From: an uncultured Angelakisella sp.
Lineage (GTDB): Bacteria; Bacillota; Clostridia; Oscillospirales; Ruminococcaceae
Length of the DNA stretch: 16,385 nt
Direction of reading: 5' to 3'
Assembly (NCBI GenBank): GCA_910585535.1
Contig: CAJUFK010000076.1
Location: 1-16,385, forward strand
Made by a program: the position numbers and the translations under genes. The notes below the pieces were generated by a model. That model was not told the DNA's origin, ran no database searches, and was given only the letters and a program-made list of their open reading frames with translations. Shown piece after piece: positions 5,645 through 13,336 of this stretch (positions are counted from its first letter, which is position 1; each line of letters begins with the position of its first letter).

Positions 5645-6960
5645 CAATACCCCTCCAATACTCTCCGAATTTTGATCTGGGTCGTGTACCCGGAGCTTCC
5701 CACCGTGTGGGTCGCCTGGGTGATGATATACTTGCCGTTCCAGCCGCCCCACCCCTTCAGTTTCACGGTGATCCCTGCAACCAACCTGGGGTTTCCCGGC
5801 ATGGTGAAACTGGCAGTCTTGGCGTAGCGGTTATGCCGGCGCAGGAGCTTTGCCGCCAGGGCCTTTGCCTCATCCTTGGTGGCCACTTTAGCGGTGATCT
5901 CCAGCTGCTGGTTGTTTTGTGCGTTTGCCTTATAATCCTCCACTTTGGCGACCCCCTCGATGCACTTTCCGTCCGGGCCGACACAGCTGACACGGCAGGA
6001 GGAATATTGCGTGCCCGCCATTCCCACACTCAGCTTGTATTTGGTGTAGGCGCCCCCGCCGTGGCGAATGGTAAACGCCGGCGCTTTGGCCTCATAGGCC
6101 GCCTGGTCGAACAGCACCAGGCGGCGGTCAGTGGCCTTCAGCGAGATCCCCGCCTTGTGGCAAAGGGTCTCCAAAAATCGGATGTCGCTGGTCTTGACCT
6201 GCTCCACACGGGAATAGAATGGGTCATCCTCCGACTCGTACATACATTCCATGCCGTTTGCCGTGGCAATCTCCTTGGCGATCCCGGACAGGGGGTAGTT
6301 CTCCCACGCCTTGGACTTCTTGGTCTGGCGCACCTGGGAGCTGTAAGGGAGGGAGGTCCCCTTGATGGTGATGGTGGCCGGTGGCCCGGAGGCCGTTACG
6401 CTGTCCAGCTCAAACTCGCCGCAGGGCAGGACCTTATCCTTGCCCCTTCCCGTCCAGTTTTCCGGGATGATCACCGCGTTGATCTTAAACCCGCAGGCCA
6501 CATCATTTCCTTTAGCGGTTCCCCCCAGCTTTTGGATGTCGCTCTCGTTCACCCAGCCGTACACATTGGAGGTGCCGTCTGTGTGGATCACATGCCACGG
6601 GTGGAGGCTCCCAGGGTTATGCAGGGTGATCTTTACCGGGCCTGGCCGCGCCGCGTATCCCGCATTACTGGTGGACCCGATATAATGCCATGACCCGGTA
6701 AACTGCACCAGGTCGCCCACCGCAAGATCACCCCCGCCCCCAGCGGATGTGGAGGAGGCCGCATCGATGGCCTCGTTCAGCCACTCCTCCATCCAGATCC
6801 CATCCCTGTCATGCACTTGGATTTGGATTTCATCCGTTTCATCCTCCTCGTTATCCACATAGATTAGGGATTTGAGGTAAGGCCGGATGGAACCGGTGAT
6901 GTCGGCCCCGTCAAAAATAACCTCAACATCTGTGCGGCGGGCATCATTGGGGCTACTCAT
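5644..6960 (-). CDS. D: Tail hub protein, late control D family (P2 gpD), with inserted SH3-like domain
   Basis: 438 residues, ATG 6960, with an 8-base overlap of the gpX stop (ATGAGTAG) and AAGGTGAG just upstream. Residues 11-70 form the first hub domain (D-V-E-V-I-F-D-G-A-D-I-T...V-D-N-E-E-D-E-T-D-E-I-Q-I-Q-V-H-D-R-D-G-I-W). A Gly/Ser linker (69-78) leads into an SH3-like domain to about 147, after which the hub resumes: P-C-G-E-F-E-L-D-S-V (179-188), I-K-G-T-S-L-P-Y (199-206), A-W-E-N-Y-P-L-S-G-I-A (218-228). The C-terminus has the family's G-W-G-G-W-N-G-K-Y-I-I-T-Q-A-T-H-T-V. The hub forms the central tube-spike adaptor of the baseplate, equivalent to T4 gp27. The insert is discussed as a separate feature. 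Confidence 0.9.
   Translation of the reverse strand: MSSPNDARRTDVEVIFDGADITGSIRPYLKSLIYVDNEEDETDEIQIQVHDRDGIWMEEWLNEAIDAASSTSAGGGGDLAVGDLVQFTGSWHYIGSTSNAGYAARPGPVKITLHNPGSLHPWHVIHTDGTSNVYGWVNESDIQKLGGTAKGNDVACGFKINAVIIPENWTGRGKDKVLPCGEFELDSVTASGPPATITIKGTSLPYSSQVRQTKKSKAWENYPLSGIAKEIATANGMECMYESEDDPFYSRVEQVKTSDIRFLETLCHKAGISLKATDRRLVLFDQAAYEAKAPAFTIRHGGGAYTKYKLSVGMAGTQYSSCRVSCVGPDGKCIEGVAKVEDYKANAQNNQQLEITAKVATKDEAKALAAKLLRRHNRYAKTASFTMPGNPRLVAGITVKLKGWGGWNGKYIITQATHTVGSSGYTTQIKIRRVLEGY
6520..6747 (-). other. SH3-like domain inserted in hub protein D
   Basis: Residues about 72-147 of the hub: V-G-D-L-V-Q-F-T-G-S-W-H-Y (81-93), A-R-P-G-P-V-K-I-T (104-112), H-P-W-H-V-I-H (120-126), N-V-Y-G-W-V-N-E-S-D-I (132-142). 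This is the pattern of bacterial SH3-type modules found on Firmicutes phage endolysins and tail hydrolases (V-G-D-x-V-x-F ... H-x-Y/H-P-x-H ... V-Y-G-W-V). It is flanked by a Gly/Ser-rich linker and interrupts the gpD fold cleanly. Cell-wall binding is an inference from the domain family. Confidence 0.75.
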
Positions 6961-7168
6961 GGCTCACCTTCTTCCAGGGAGGCAGCGACTTGTCAGCCTC
7001 CGGGCTGATTTCCGGCAGAGTCAAGACAATCCCCGCCGGAAAAATGTAATACTCCCGATACTGGAGGTTTGCGTTGATCAGCTTATCAGTATGGCTGACA
7101 CTCCCCAGTTGGGTGTAGGCGATGTGATCCCACATATCCCCTTGGACAGTAGTGTAGGTTTTCGCCAT
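6953..7168 (-). CDS. X: gpX-like tail protein with LysM-type domain
   Basis: 71 residues from ATG 7168, which shares one base with the tape-measure stop (TGATG); AAGGAGG stands about 8 bases upstream. The whole protein is the P2 gpX/phage_tail_X fold: T-Y-T-T-V-Q-G-D-M-W-D-H-I-A-Y (4-18), L-I-N-A-N-L-Q-Y (30-37), F-P-A-G-I-V-L-T-L-P-E-I (43-54). This is a short LysM-like module. In P2-type tails it precedes gpD, as it does here. It probably caps or stabilises the hub region rather than binding peptidoglycan by itself. Eight bases overlap the next gene. Confidence 0.92.
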   Translation of the reverse strand: MAKTYTTVQGDMWDHIAYTQLGSVSHTDKLINANLQYREYYIFPAGIVLTLPEISPEADKSLPPWKKVSHE

Positions 7169-10100
7169 CAGTAAGCCCTCCTTTTTGCGTCAGCGTCAGC
7201 CTCTTCTATGGCATCCATAACTCGCTCGACGATTTCATCTGCGAACTCCCGCAGATCTTGAACCGTTTCCGGAGTAGCATTGCCCTGAATTTGGAAACTC
7301 ACATTTACAGGGGAAGAAGAGGCGGCCGCCGGCGAGAGCATGGCGGAAACAGCAGGTGCGGTTTCCGCCCGGAGGGCGGCGGTCTTCGCCGCATTCAAAA
7401 CCTTTTCCCCTCCGCCAAAGAACATCAGCTCCGGGCCGTTCTCTCCCACATAGGCCCAGCCAGGCTGTGCGTTATCGGTGCCGCCGGCGTAGCCGCGGGT
7501 GCGGTTTACGGCGTAGGCGCTGTCGCTGTACGACATAGGCCCCATGGCGTTGACCGCCGCCCGCCCCAGCTCTTCGTAGGCACTTCGCACCAAAGGCATC
7601 ATCTCATTGGCTGCGGCAATATAGCCCTGGATAGTGGCCTGGCCACTGGCTTTGGCCTGGTCCCCCAGATCCATCGCCTCAATATCCTCCGAGAGAGCTT
7701 CCTGTAATTCATCCATGGCGGTCGTGAAGCCGGTTTTTAGGTCCGCCACACTCCCGGCGGCGGCCTCCTGCTCCTTCTGCAACTTCTGCCAATTTTCCAC
7801 CATGGCCCGAAGGTCCTCATCGCTTGCGCTGGCCAGCCCGGCGACGGCGTTCACGCTGTCCTTGCTGCCATCGGCAAAGGAGGCGATGACATCCCCCAGG
7901 CCCTCAATATCGCCCGTCCTGGCGGAGAGGGATTCCAGGTTGGCGTTATAGTCCTGCCAGTAGGTGATTTGGCTCTCCAGGGCAGAATTGATACTGCCCA
8001 CGCTGGTCTCCACCACAGCGGCAGCCTTATCCCACAAGGCGTACTGCCCGGAGATGGAGTCCAACGCCGCGGTGTAGGCCTCGTTGTAAGCCTCCGCAAG
8101 CGCCGCGACCTGTCCGGCAGTATCCTCGATGGCGTCCCCCAACTCCCGGCTTTGGGCGGCGGCGAGGGCATCGGCTTCGCTCTGCCCCTGCACCGCCCCG
8201 GTCAGCTGGTCCACGGCGTCCCTGGCGCTTTCAAACTCGGCTTCTGCGGCAGCTACCGCTTCAGCGTCCGTGGCGATGGCTTTGTTGAGGTTGTCTATCG
8301 AGATACCGGCCTTGCGGATCTCGTCATTGTATTGGTAGACTGCATTTTGCAGTTCATAATACTCACCGGAGAGGGCGGTTCCATCGGCCAGCGCCTTCTG
8401 GTTCAGCTCCTCCATCCGCTGGAGGGCGGCGTTCCGCTTCTTCTCCGCCGCCTCCAGGGTAGTTTGAGCCTGGGTCAGCTTGATGCTGTTCTCCACGGAC
8501 TCCAGCATGACCGCATTATAGTTGTCGTACAGGGAGTTCAGGTACTCCTGGTAGGCTTGGGCCTCTGCGTCCTTTTTCCATGCGTCGGTATGCTGCCGCA
8601 GGGCTGCGGTGCCGCCCTCGATGGCGTTGGTCGTGAGGTCGATGTTGTCTGCCAGTTCAGGGACTGCCCGAATGAGCAGGGCCAGGATGTTGTGGTACTC
8701 TTGGTTTTCCGCAACATTCCCGCCGGTAGCAGCCTCGATCTCCTCCAGCTTGTCAATGTACATTCCGGCCACTTCCGCCGTGGCAAGGGTCTGGCTGGCG
8801 GTCTCCTCAAAAGAGGTCCCTGCCTCGTCCATGGCCTCCCGCATATCCCGCGCCGCCTCGGTCAATTCCTTCACCGAGGGGACTCCTTCATTGGCGGCGG
8901 CGGTCAGGGCGGTCACTACCCCTACGACGCCTGCCACGGCGGCAGTCACGCCCACGATGATGTTGACGCCGGGGGTAGCCGCCGTGAGCGCCGCCATCAG
9001 GGGGATCAGTCCCTTGGTGACAACAGCGACCCCAGTAAGGGCTACGACCCCCGCCCCCACGGCGCCGGCGGACGCCATAAGGCCCTTGACCAGTGCAGGG
9101 TTTTCCTGGATAAACTCATTTGCGCCGGTAAGCACATCGGTGGCAATTTCAGCCAGACCCCGCAGCTCCGGGTTGAACTGCTCTCCGATGGTGACCCGCA
9201 GGGCCTCCCATGCGCTGTCCATCAATGTCAACTGGCCGTTGAGATTGTCCAGTTTTACACTGGCCATCCGCTGGGCCGCCCCGGTGCAGTTGTTGATGTT
9301 GCCGGTGAGAGAAGTATAGTCGGAGTCGGTGGCATTGAGGATGGCCAGCAGGCCATTATAACCGCGCTGGCCGGCGATGGCCTGAGCGTTGTTGACCCGT
9401 TCGGCCTCGGTCATCTGCTCGAAGTATCCCCGCAGTTCGTCGATGGTAGCCCCGAAGCCCTTCATGGTGCCGTCTGCCCGAACTGCGCTGTACTCATACT
9501 CCCCGAAGGCGGCGCCAGTGAGGGTGACGCCCTCCAGAAGCCCATCAAAGGTGTTCCGCAGGGCAGTCCCGGCGATGCTGCCTTTGACGCCGCTGTTGGC
9601 CATAAGCCCCATAGCCACGGCCACATCCTCGATACTGTACCCCAAGGCCCCGGCCACAGAAGCGGACATTTTGAAGGTCTCGCCCATGATGGCCACATTG
9701 GTGTTGGAGTTAGTGGCCGCAGCGGCCAGAACATCCGAAAAGTGAGCGGTGTCTGCCGCCGTAAGACCAAAGGCGCTGAGGCTGTCGGTCACAATGTCCG
9801 ACACCATGGCCAGGTCCTCTCCAGAGGCCGCCGCCAGCTGTAGGACACCGTCCATACCCTGGAGCATGTCATTGGCGTCCCAGCCCGCCATAGCCATGTA
9901 GCCCATAGCGTCCCCCGCCTGCTGGGCGGTGAACTTGGTGGTGGCCCCCAGCTCTTTGGCCTGGGCAGACAAGGCGGCCATCTCCTGGGCGTTGGCCTGG
10001 GAGAGCGCCTCCACATTGGACATGGTCGCCTCGAAGTCGCCGGCCACTCCAACACATTCTATGTAGGCGTCTGTAATCTCTTTTAGCGCCACGGCAACAC

Positions 10101-10635
10101 CAGCAGCGGCAATGGCGTTCTGGATTATGCCGAACGCCTGGGCGGACTTCTCTCCAAAGCCAACGGCGCTGTTGGCGGCATCTTCCTGGGCAGCCTCTAA
10201 TTCCTTGATCTTGGCGGTCAGTTCCTGGTCCTTCTGGGCCAGATTGCCCGTATCCACCCCGGCCTCCCGGAGTCGCGCTCCGGTACTTTCCAGTTTTTGG
10301 TTCTGCCGTTCCAGGGCAGCCCCGGCATTTCTGATTCGCTCCTCCAGCTTGGCTTTTTCCCGTTCCAGGCTGGTGGTAGAACCGGTAGTTTCGTTGATTT
10401 CCTTCTGGAGCAGATCATGTTGCTTTTGGAGACTCTGCAGCTTGTTTTTGGTGTTTTCAATGGCCTGCTGCTGTTTTTGGTAGGAAGCAATGTCCCCCTG
10501 TACCCGGTGGAGGCTTTGGACTTCCTTCCCCAACCGGGTAAACTCCGCTTGCGCCTTGGAGAAGGTGCTGCTGAATCCGCCGTTCATCCGGGCGTTCAGC
10601 GCAAAGAGCATCTCAAATTCGCGTTTGCTTGCCAT
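7168..10635 (-). CDS. Tail tape measure protein
   Basis: 1155 residues, start ATG 10635 with AAGGAG about 8 bases upstream. Residues about 40-155 are a Gln/Glu/Lys-rich coiled coil. Residues about 195-410 hold the TP901/P2-type tape-measure core: F-E-A-T-M-S-N-V-E-A-L-S, A-K-E-L-G-A-T-T-K-F-T-A-Q-Q-A-G-D-A-M-G-Y-M, M-A-G-W-D-A-N, and N-S-G-V-K-G-S-I-A-G-T-A-L-R. A long hydrophobic Ala/Gly/Val stretch (about 520-600) probably holds membrane-spanning segments used in DNA delivery. A second coiled coil follows at about 690-860. The C-terminus has the common V-G-E-N-G-P-E-L-M-F-F motif and an amphipathic helix. It sets tail length and is ejected through the tube. It is longer than P2 T (about 815 residues), suggesting a longer tail. 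No lytic transglycosylase or peptidase motif was seen. The first 23 bases overlap the frameshifted chaperone. Confidence 0.97.
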   Translation of the reverse strand: MASKREFEMLFALNARMNGGFSSTFSKAQAEFTRLGKEVQSLHRVQGDIASYQKQQQAIENTKNKLQSLQKQHDLLQKEINETTGSTTSLEREKAKLEERIRNAGAALERQNQKLESTGARLREAGVDTGNLAQKDQELTAKIKELEAAQEDAANSAVGFGEKSAQAFGIIQNAIAAAGVAVALKEITDAYIECVGVAGDFEATMSNVEALSQANAQEMAALSAQAKELGATTKFTAQQAGDAMGYMAMAGWDANDMLQGMDGVLQLAAASGEDLAMVSDIVTDSLSAFGLTAADTAHFSDVLAAAATNSNTNVAIMGETFKMSASVAGALGYSIEDVAVAMGLMANSGVKGSIAGTALRNTFDGLLEGVTLTGAAFGEYEYSAVRADGTMKGFGATIDELRGYFEQMTEAERVNNAQAIAGQRGYNGLLAILNATDSDYTSLTGNINNCTGAAQRMASVKLDNLNGQLTLMDSAWEALRVTIGEQFNPELRGLAEIATDVLTGANEFIQENPALVKGLMASAGAVGAGVVALTGVAVVTKGLIPLMAALTAATPGVNIIVGVTAAVAGVVGVVTALTAAANEGVPSVKELTEAARDMREAMDEAGTSFEETASQTLATAEVAGMYIDKLEEIEAATGGNVAENQEYHNILALLIRAVPELADNIDLTTNAIEGGTAALRQHTDAWKKDAEAQAYQEYLNSLYDNYNAVMLESVENSIKLTQAQTTLEAAEKKRNAALQRMEELNQKALADGTALSGEYYELQNAVYQYNDEIRKAGISIDNLNKAIATDAEAVAAAEAEFESARDAVDQLTGAVQGQSEADALAAAQSRELGDAIEDTAGQVAALAEAYNEAYTAALDSISGQYALWDKAAAVVETSVGSINSALESQITYWQDYNANLESLSARTGDIEGLGDVIASFADGSKDSVNAVAGLASASDEDLRAMVENWQKLQKEQEAAAGSVADLKTGFTTAMDELQEALSEDIEAMDLGDQAKASGQATIQGYIAAANEMMPLVRSAYEELGRAAVNAMGPMSYSDSAYAVNRTRGYAGGTDNAQPGWAYVGENGPELMFFGGGEKVLNAAKTAALRAETAPAVSAMLSPAAASSSPVNVSFQIQGNATPETVQDLREFADEIVERVMDAIEEADADAKRRAY

Positions 10636-11199
10636 GGGACATCTCCTTCTTCTCCTCAGCTACGATGACATTGTTGGCCTTGATCCACTGGCCCAGCTTC
10701 CATAAAGGAAGAGATAGCCAGAACGGGACAGGGGTGCTGTTATTCCGAGCCAGAACCATGCATTGCTTCTGGAGCCATAACCCGCCGTCGCCAGTTACGA
10801 CTCCGAACGCAGTAAAAAACGCCGGGCGCTGAAGTAGATCTTCTGGTAGTCCCGCAGGGGCAACGCCTTGAGGAAATCGGCATTCACGATGCGGATTCCG
10901 TTGTCGTCGCGGTCTAAGCAGGCGCGGACGGCCATGCCAGCCAGGAACGGCCCGCTGAAGGACGGGATTGTCAGCGTCTGTCCGTGGCGAAGCATATCGT
11001 CCTCAATGGCCTGGTGATCCTCGCCGGTCAGACCGCCCCAATCGAAAGTCAACTTTGTAACGGTATGGCCCTGGAACTCGAAGGGTTCCTTGAAAGTGTG
11101 CGTGTAGATCATGGTATCCAGCTCGGCCTTTGCCTCGGCCTCCAGTTGAACGGCGGCCTCTGCATCGGCAGAAAAGTCAACCTTTTCCTCGATATTCAT
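10613..11199 (-). CDS. Tail assembly chaperone, long form made by programmed -1 frameshift (E-E' type)
   Basis: Reading 0-frame to the TTA codon at 10815-10813 and then slipping back one base gives 129 + 66 = 195 residues, ending at TGA 10615-10613. I translated the extension base by base: it begins T-A-F-G-V-V-T-G-D-G-G-L-W and contains F-W-L-S-L-P-L-W-K-L-G-Q-W-I-K-A-N-N-V-I. This is the aromatic - L-P-L-x-x-L-x-x-W-I-x-A-x-N pattern of P2 E' and lambda T-type extensions. The extension has no start codon and ribosome binding site of its own, fills the otherwise empty gap up to the tape measure, and overlaps that gene by 23 bases. In P2 and Mu the same arrangement yields two chaperone forms in a fixed ratio, needed to load the tape measure. 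Confidence 0.88.
10795..11199 (-). CDS. E: Tail assembly chaperone, short (0-frame) product, P2 gpE/Mu gp41-like
   Basis: 134 residues from ATG 11199 with AAGGAG about 8 bases upstream. The N-terminus is acidic and Ala-rich; the family pattern starts at T-H-T-F-K-E-P-F-E-F-Q-G-H-T-V-T-K-L-T-F-D (about 33-53), matching the phage tail assembly chaperone E/41 family. Residues near 108-134 contain A-L-P-L-R-D-Y-Q-K-I-Y-F-S-A-R-R-F-L before the stop. It lies between the tail tube and the tape measure, where such chaperones coat the tape measure during tail assembly. The stop lies 16 bases past a perfect slippery heptamer, so most ribosomes should make this form and a minority a longer one. Confidence 0.9.
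   Translation of the reverse strand: MNIEEKVDFSADAEAAVQLEAEAKAELDTMIYTHTFKEPFEFQGHTVTKLTFDWGGLTGEDHQAIEDDMLRHGQTLTIPSFSGPFLAGMAVRACLDRDDNGIRIVNADFLKALPLRDYQKIYFSARRFLLRSES
10813..10819 (-). promoter_or_regulatory. Programmed -1 ribosomal frameshift slippery heptamer T TTT TTA
   Basis: The minus strand reads CGT TTT TTA in the chaperone frame, so the heptamer is T TTT TTA in exact X XXY YYZ phase, a classical -1 slippery site. The 0-frame stop TAA follows at 10797-10795, and the -1 frame stays open for 66 codons with a recognisable E'-type sequence. I saw no convincing SD-like stimulator just upstream and no strong stem within 5-9 bases downstream by eye. Confidence 0.88.
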
Positions 11200-11225
11200 A
11201 ATGGGTACTCCTTATCTGAACCACT

Positions 11226-11258
11226 CAGGCTCCGGACAGCTATGCCATCCGGAGCCTG
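11226..11258 (-). other. Perfect 11-bp hairpin between tail tube and chaperone genes
   Basis: Arms at 11226-11236 (caggctccgga) and 11248-11258 (tccggagcctg) are perfectly complementary around an 11-base loop. It lies between the tube stop (11266) and the chaperone ribosome binding site. The stem is GC-rich but no U-run follows on the transcribed strand, so it is not a canonical intrinsic terminator. It may protect the tube mRNA 3' end or damp read-through. Confidence 0.75.
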
Positions 11259-11265
11259 CCCTCTA

Positions 11266-11787
11266 TTACTTACCCAGCGCCTTGCGTACCTCGGCCATGT
11301 AATCCACACCGCCAATAACGCATTTCATGTTGCGCTTGTCGATCTCCCAGAGCTGTTCACTGCCCTTATAGGCTGCGAAGTAATACACCACATACTCGCC
11401 GGAGGCATCGGCAGCAGCCATCGGGGCTACTGTGCCGGGGGTAGTAGTCTTTGGACGGACGATCATCACATACTTGTCCGCCCAAAGACCTACCTCGGCG
11501 TCCTCGATGCCCCAGTATTCCTCTGCCACCCGCATATCCAGCTGGTGCTTCTTCGGGGACATCAGCTTTACTGCATCCCCATGGGGAGTGAGCCAGGTGA
11601 TGGTTGTAGTCATGTTATCGACCATGCCATACAGCGGCACCTCCATGTTGCCCATCATCCCGGCGCCGGAAATGTTGACGCAGGGGAAGGTGATTGCAGG
11701 AAGCTGCACTTTGGCTACCCCCAGGAGGTTGAGGCTGTCCTCATAGATCTCCAGGTTGATGTAGGCCGCAGGCTGTTGTGTAGTCAT
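11266..11787 (-). CDS. FII: Major tail tube protein (P2 FII family)
   Basis: 173 residues from ATG 11787, preceded by AAGGAGG at 8-9 bases, one of the strongest ribosome binding sites in the window, as expected for an abundant structural protein. Family features: a short N-terminal Y-I-N-L-E-I-Y-E-D-S-L-N-L-L-G-V-A-K-V-Q-L-P (9-30), I-S-G-A-G-M-M-G-N-M-E-V-P-L-Y-G-M (39-55), M-T-T-T-I-T-W (59-65) and L-D-M-R-V-A-E-E-Y-W (83-92). A closing region with I-G-G-V-D-Y-M-A-E-V-R-K-A-L-G-K matches the P2 tube ending G-x-D-x-x-A-x-x-R-x-x-L-G. The protein forms the rigid inner tube driven through the envelope on sheath contraction. It sits downstream of the sheath, the P2 order, and is flanked on both sides by intergenic hairpins. 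Confidence 0.95.
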   Translation of the reverse strand: MTTQQPAAYINLEIYEDSLNLLGVAKVQLPAITFPCVNISGAGMMGNMEVPLYGMVDNMTTTITWLTPHGDAVKLMSPKKHQLDMRVAEEYWGIEDAEVGLWADKYVMIVRPKTTTPGTVAPMAAADASGEYVVYYFAAYKGSEQLWEIDKRNMKCVIGGVDYMAEVRKALGK

Positions 11788-11823
11788 AGTTTTCCTCCTT
11801 CAGTGTCATTAGCTTTGCCCTGA

Positions 11824-11849
11824 CAAAATCCCAGATGTTTGGGATTTTG
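11824..11849 (-). other. Perfect 10-bp hairpin between sheath and tail tube genes
   Basis: Arms at 11824-11833 (caaaatccca) and 11840-11849 (tgggattttg) pair perfectly around a 6-base loop. It sits in the 82-base gap between the sheath stop (11870) and the tube start. On the transcript the stem is followed by GUCAGGGC, not a U-tract, so termination is unlikely to be efficient. A role in mRNA processing, stability or partial attenuation is possible. Confidence 0.75.
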
Positions 11850-11869
11850 CCGGGGGCGGGCCGGGGGTT

Positions 11870-13324
11870 TTATGCGGACAGGCTGAGGGCACTGGTCAGG
11901 TAGTCCACATCGTACTCCAGCGTGAAGTGGCACTCCTGCATCGGGACAGGCGGAGTCAGGAAGATGTGGAACGAGATTATGCCAGCCAGAAGGCCGGTCA
12001 ACGGGTTTTCCGAAGCCCTCAGTTCCACCCTGGCTCCCAGCAGGTACTCCTGACTCACCAAGCCGTTGAGCCAGATATTGCAGGTATCCTGGATGTTGTC
12101 CAGCAGCCGCAGGTTCATGGGTTTGTCCAGCTTGCTCCAGAAAGTTCGGATCAGGGTGTTGGCCACGAAGTCGAACATCCGGGAAACCGGGATGAACTGG
12201 TCCTTTACATCGGTGTTGCCGGGATAGCAGGCGGTGTAGTTGTTCCGCGCCGTCCAGCCCAGCGACATGAAGTTCAGAGCTGTCACAATGCCGTAACCGG
12301 CGATGATGTTGCTCTGCTCAAAGGTCAGATCGACCTCTGTCCTGTCCTCCAGGCAGCAGCCGTCCATCTTGAAGTTCTTGTTGGACGGGGATTCATAGGG
12401 AACGCCGCCGTTGGCGGCATCCACCTGGGCCATCAGCCCCGCCAGCTGGGTGGACATATGGAATTTATAATCGCCCAGCTTCACCATAGGCCAGCAGAGG
12501 ATCTGGTTCTCGTCCACCACATTGTTCCCGTTCTTCCAAGGCAGCAGGTCGGAATACTTGCGGACACCGTCCTCGCCGCAGTCGGCATCGATCAGCGCCT
12601 TGGCCCGGAACAGCCCGTTGATGTTCTCCGCCTTGGTGGCCATGACGGCGGCCACCACCGGGTCGTGGGACCAGCCGGGGGCGCAAATCAGGTCGGGCAC
12701 CAGCCCCACCTTGCTCATACAGGAGTCAATAACGCCAAGGCCCTCCACGATGTCGGCCTGCTCCACCGCCGAAGGCTTGACCGCGCCATATTTGATATAC
12801 AGCTCGGTAGCGTCATAGTGCTCACTACCGTCCAGCAGCTCCACCAGACAGGCGCCGGCGTTTTCATCGTAGAGGACACTATAGTCCGTATCCAGCTCCA
12901 GTACGGTTCCGAAGGCGGCCTCCGTGCTGACCTGGATGGTGGCGGCGATGGCGTCAAAGGGGAGAGCCGCCTGGCGCTCTACCACGGGAATGGCCGTCTG
13001 CCCATCCCCGGCTGCGCCGTCCGTCATGCCGGCTTTGCCGGTGTCCAGCACATTGCAGAAGACCACCGGCTGGCAGCCGAACAGCTGAAAGTGGGAGTAC
13101 ATAAACTCGCACAGGGGGTACTTCTTCCAGTCATAGGAAAAGCCCAGCCGGGCCACCGCCTCGTCCCAGCTGGTGGCCAGTACCGGCACATTGGACTTCG
13201 CCGGATCGCTGGCGGCGTGGACAGGAGCCGCGCCAACCACGAAGGGGATACTTACATCGGCCACGGCGGGTGTGCTGACCGCTGTGGCTTTTTCGTGGAC
13301 ATGAACGCCCAGGTTTAATGCCAT
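11870..13324 (-). CDS. FI: Contractile tail sheath protein (P2 FI family)
   Basis: 484 residues, ATG 13324, with AAGGAGG 8 bases upstream. The N-terminus M-A-L-N-L-G-V-H-V-H-E-K and the I-P-F-V-V-G-A-A-P (26-34) follow the sheath pattern. The conserved core is R-T-F-W-S-K-L-D-K-P, then L-L-D-N-I-Q-D-T-C-N-I-W-L-N-G-L-V-S-Q-E-Y-L-L-G-A-R, then S-E-N-P-L-T...G-I-I-S-F-H-I-F-L-T-P-P-V-P near the C-terminus, the best-kept part of the family. P2 FI is about 396 residues; the extra length is mainly a variable middle domain (about 90-220) that would face outward. It forms the contractile outer cylinder that powers injection. The gene starts 13 bases after the upstream small gene and is followed by a hairpin before the tube gene. 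Confidence 0.95.
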   Translation of the reverse strand: MALNLGVHVHEKATAVSTPAVADVSIPFVVGAAPVHAASDPAKSNVPVLATSWDEAVARLGFSYDWKKYPLCEFMYSHFQLFGCQPVVFCNVLDTGKAGMTDGAAGDGQTAIPVVERQAALPFDAIAATIQVSTEAAFGTVLELDTDYSVLYDENAGACLVELLDGSEHYDATELYIKYGAVKPSAVEQADIVEGLGVIDSCMSKVGLVPDLICAPGWSHDPVVAAVMATKAENINGLFRAKALIDADCGEDGVRKYSDLLPWKNGNNVVDENQILCWPMVKLGDYKFHMSTQLAGLMAQVDAANGGVPYESPSNKNFKMDGCCLEDRTEVDLTFEQSNIIAGYGIVTALNFMSLGWTARNNYTACYPGNTDVKDQFIPVSRMFDFVANTLIRTFWSKLDKPMNLRLLDNIQDTCNIWLNGLVSQEYLLGARVELRASENPLTGLLAGIISFHIFLTPPVPMQECHFTLEYDVDYLTSALSLSA

Positions 13325-13336
13325 AATGATTCCTCC

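Noticed and set aside
7969..9843. Plus-strand open frame of 624 codons
   Set aside because: Fully antisense to the tape-measure core, which has clear family motifs; the plus-strand translation is Gly/Val/His-rich without recognisable domains.
10629..10832. Plus-strand 67-codon frame in the gap before the tape measure
   Set aside because: The gap is explained by the -1 frameshift extension of the chaperone on the minus strand.
11226..11258. Intrinsic terminator
   Set aside because: The stem is perfect but is followed by AGUGGUUCAG rather than a U-tract, and co-directional tail genes continue with no promoter visible.
11824..11849. Intrinsic terminator after the sheath gene
   Set aside because: No U-run follows the stem on the transcribed strand, and the essential tube gene begins directly downstream.
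11927..13318. Plus-strand open frame of 463 codons
   Set aside because: Antisense shadow of the tail sheath gene; no ribosome binding site or family pattern.
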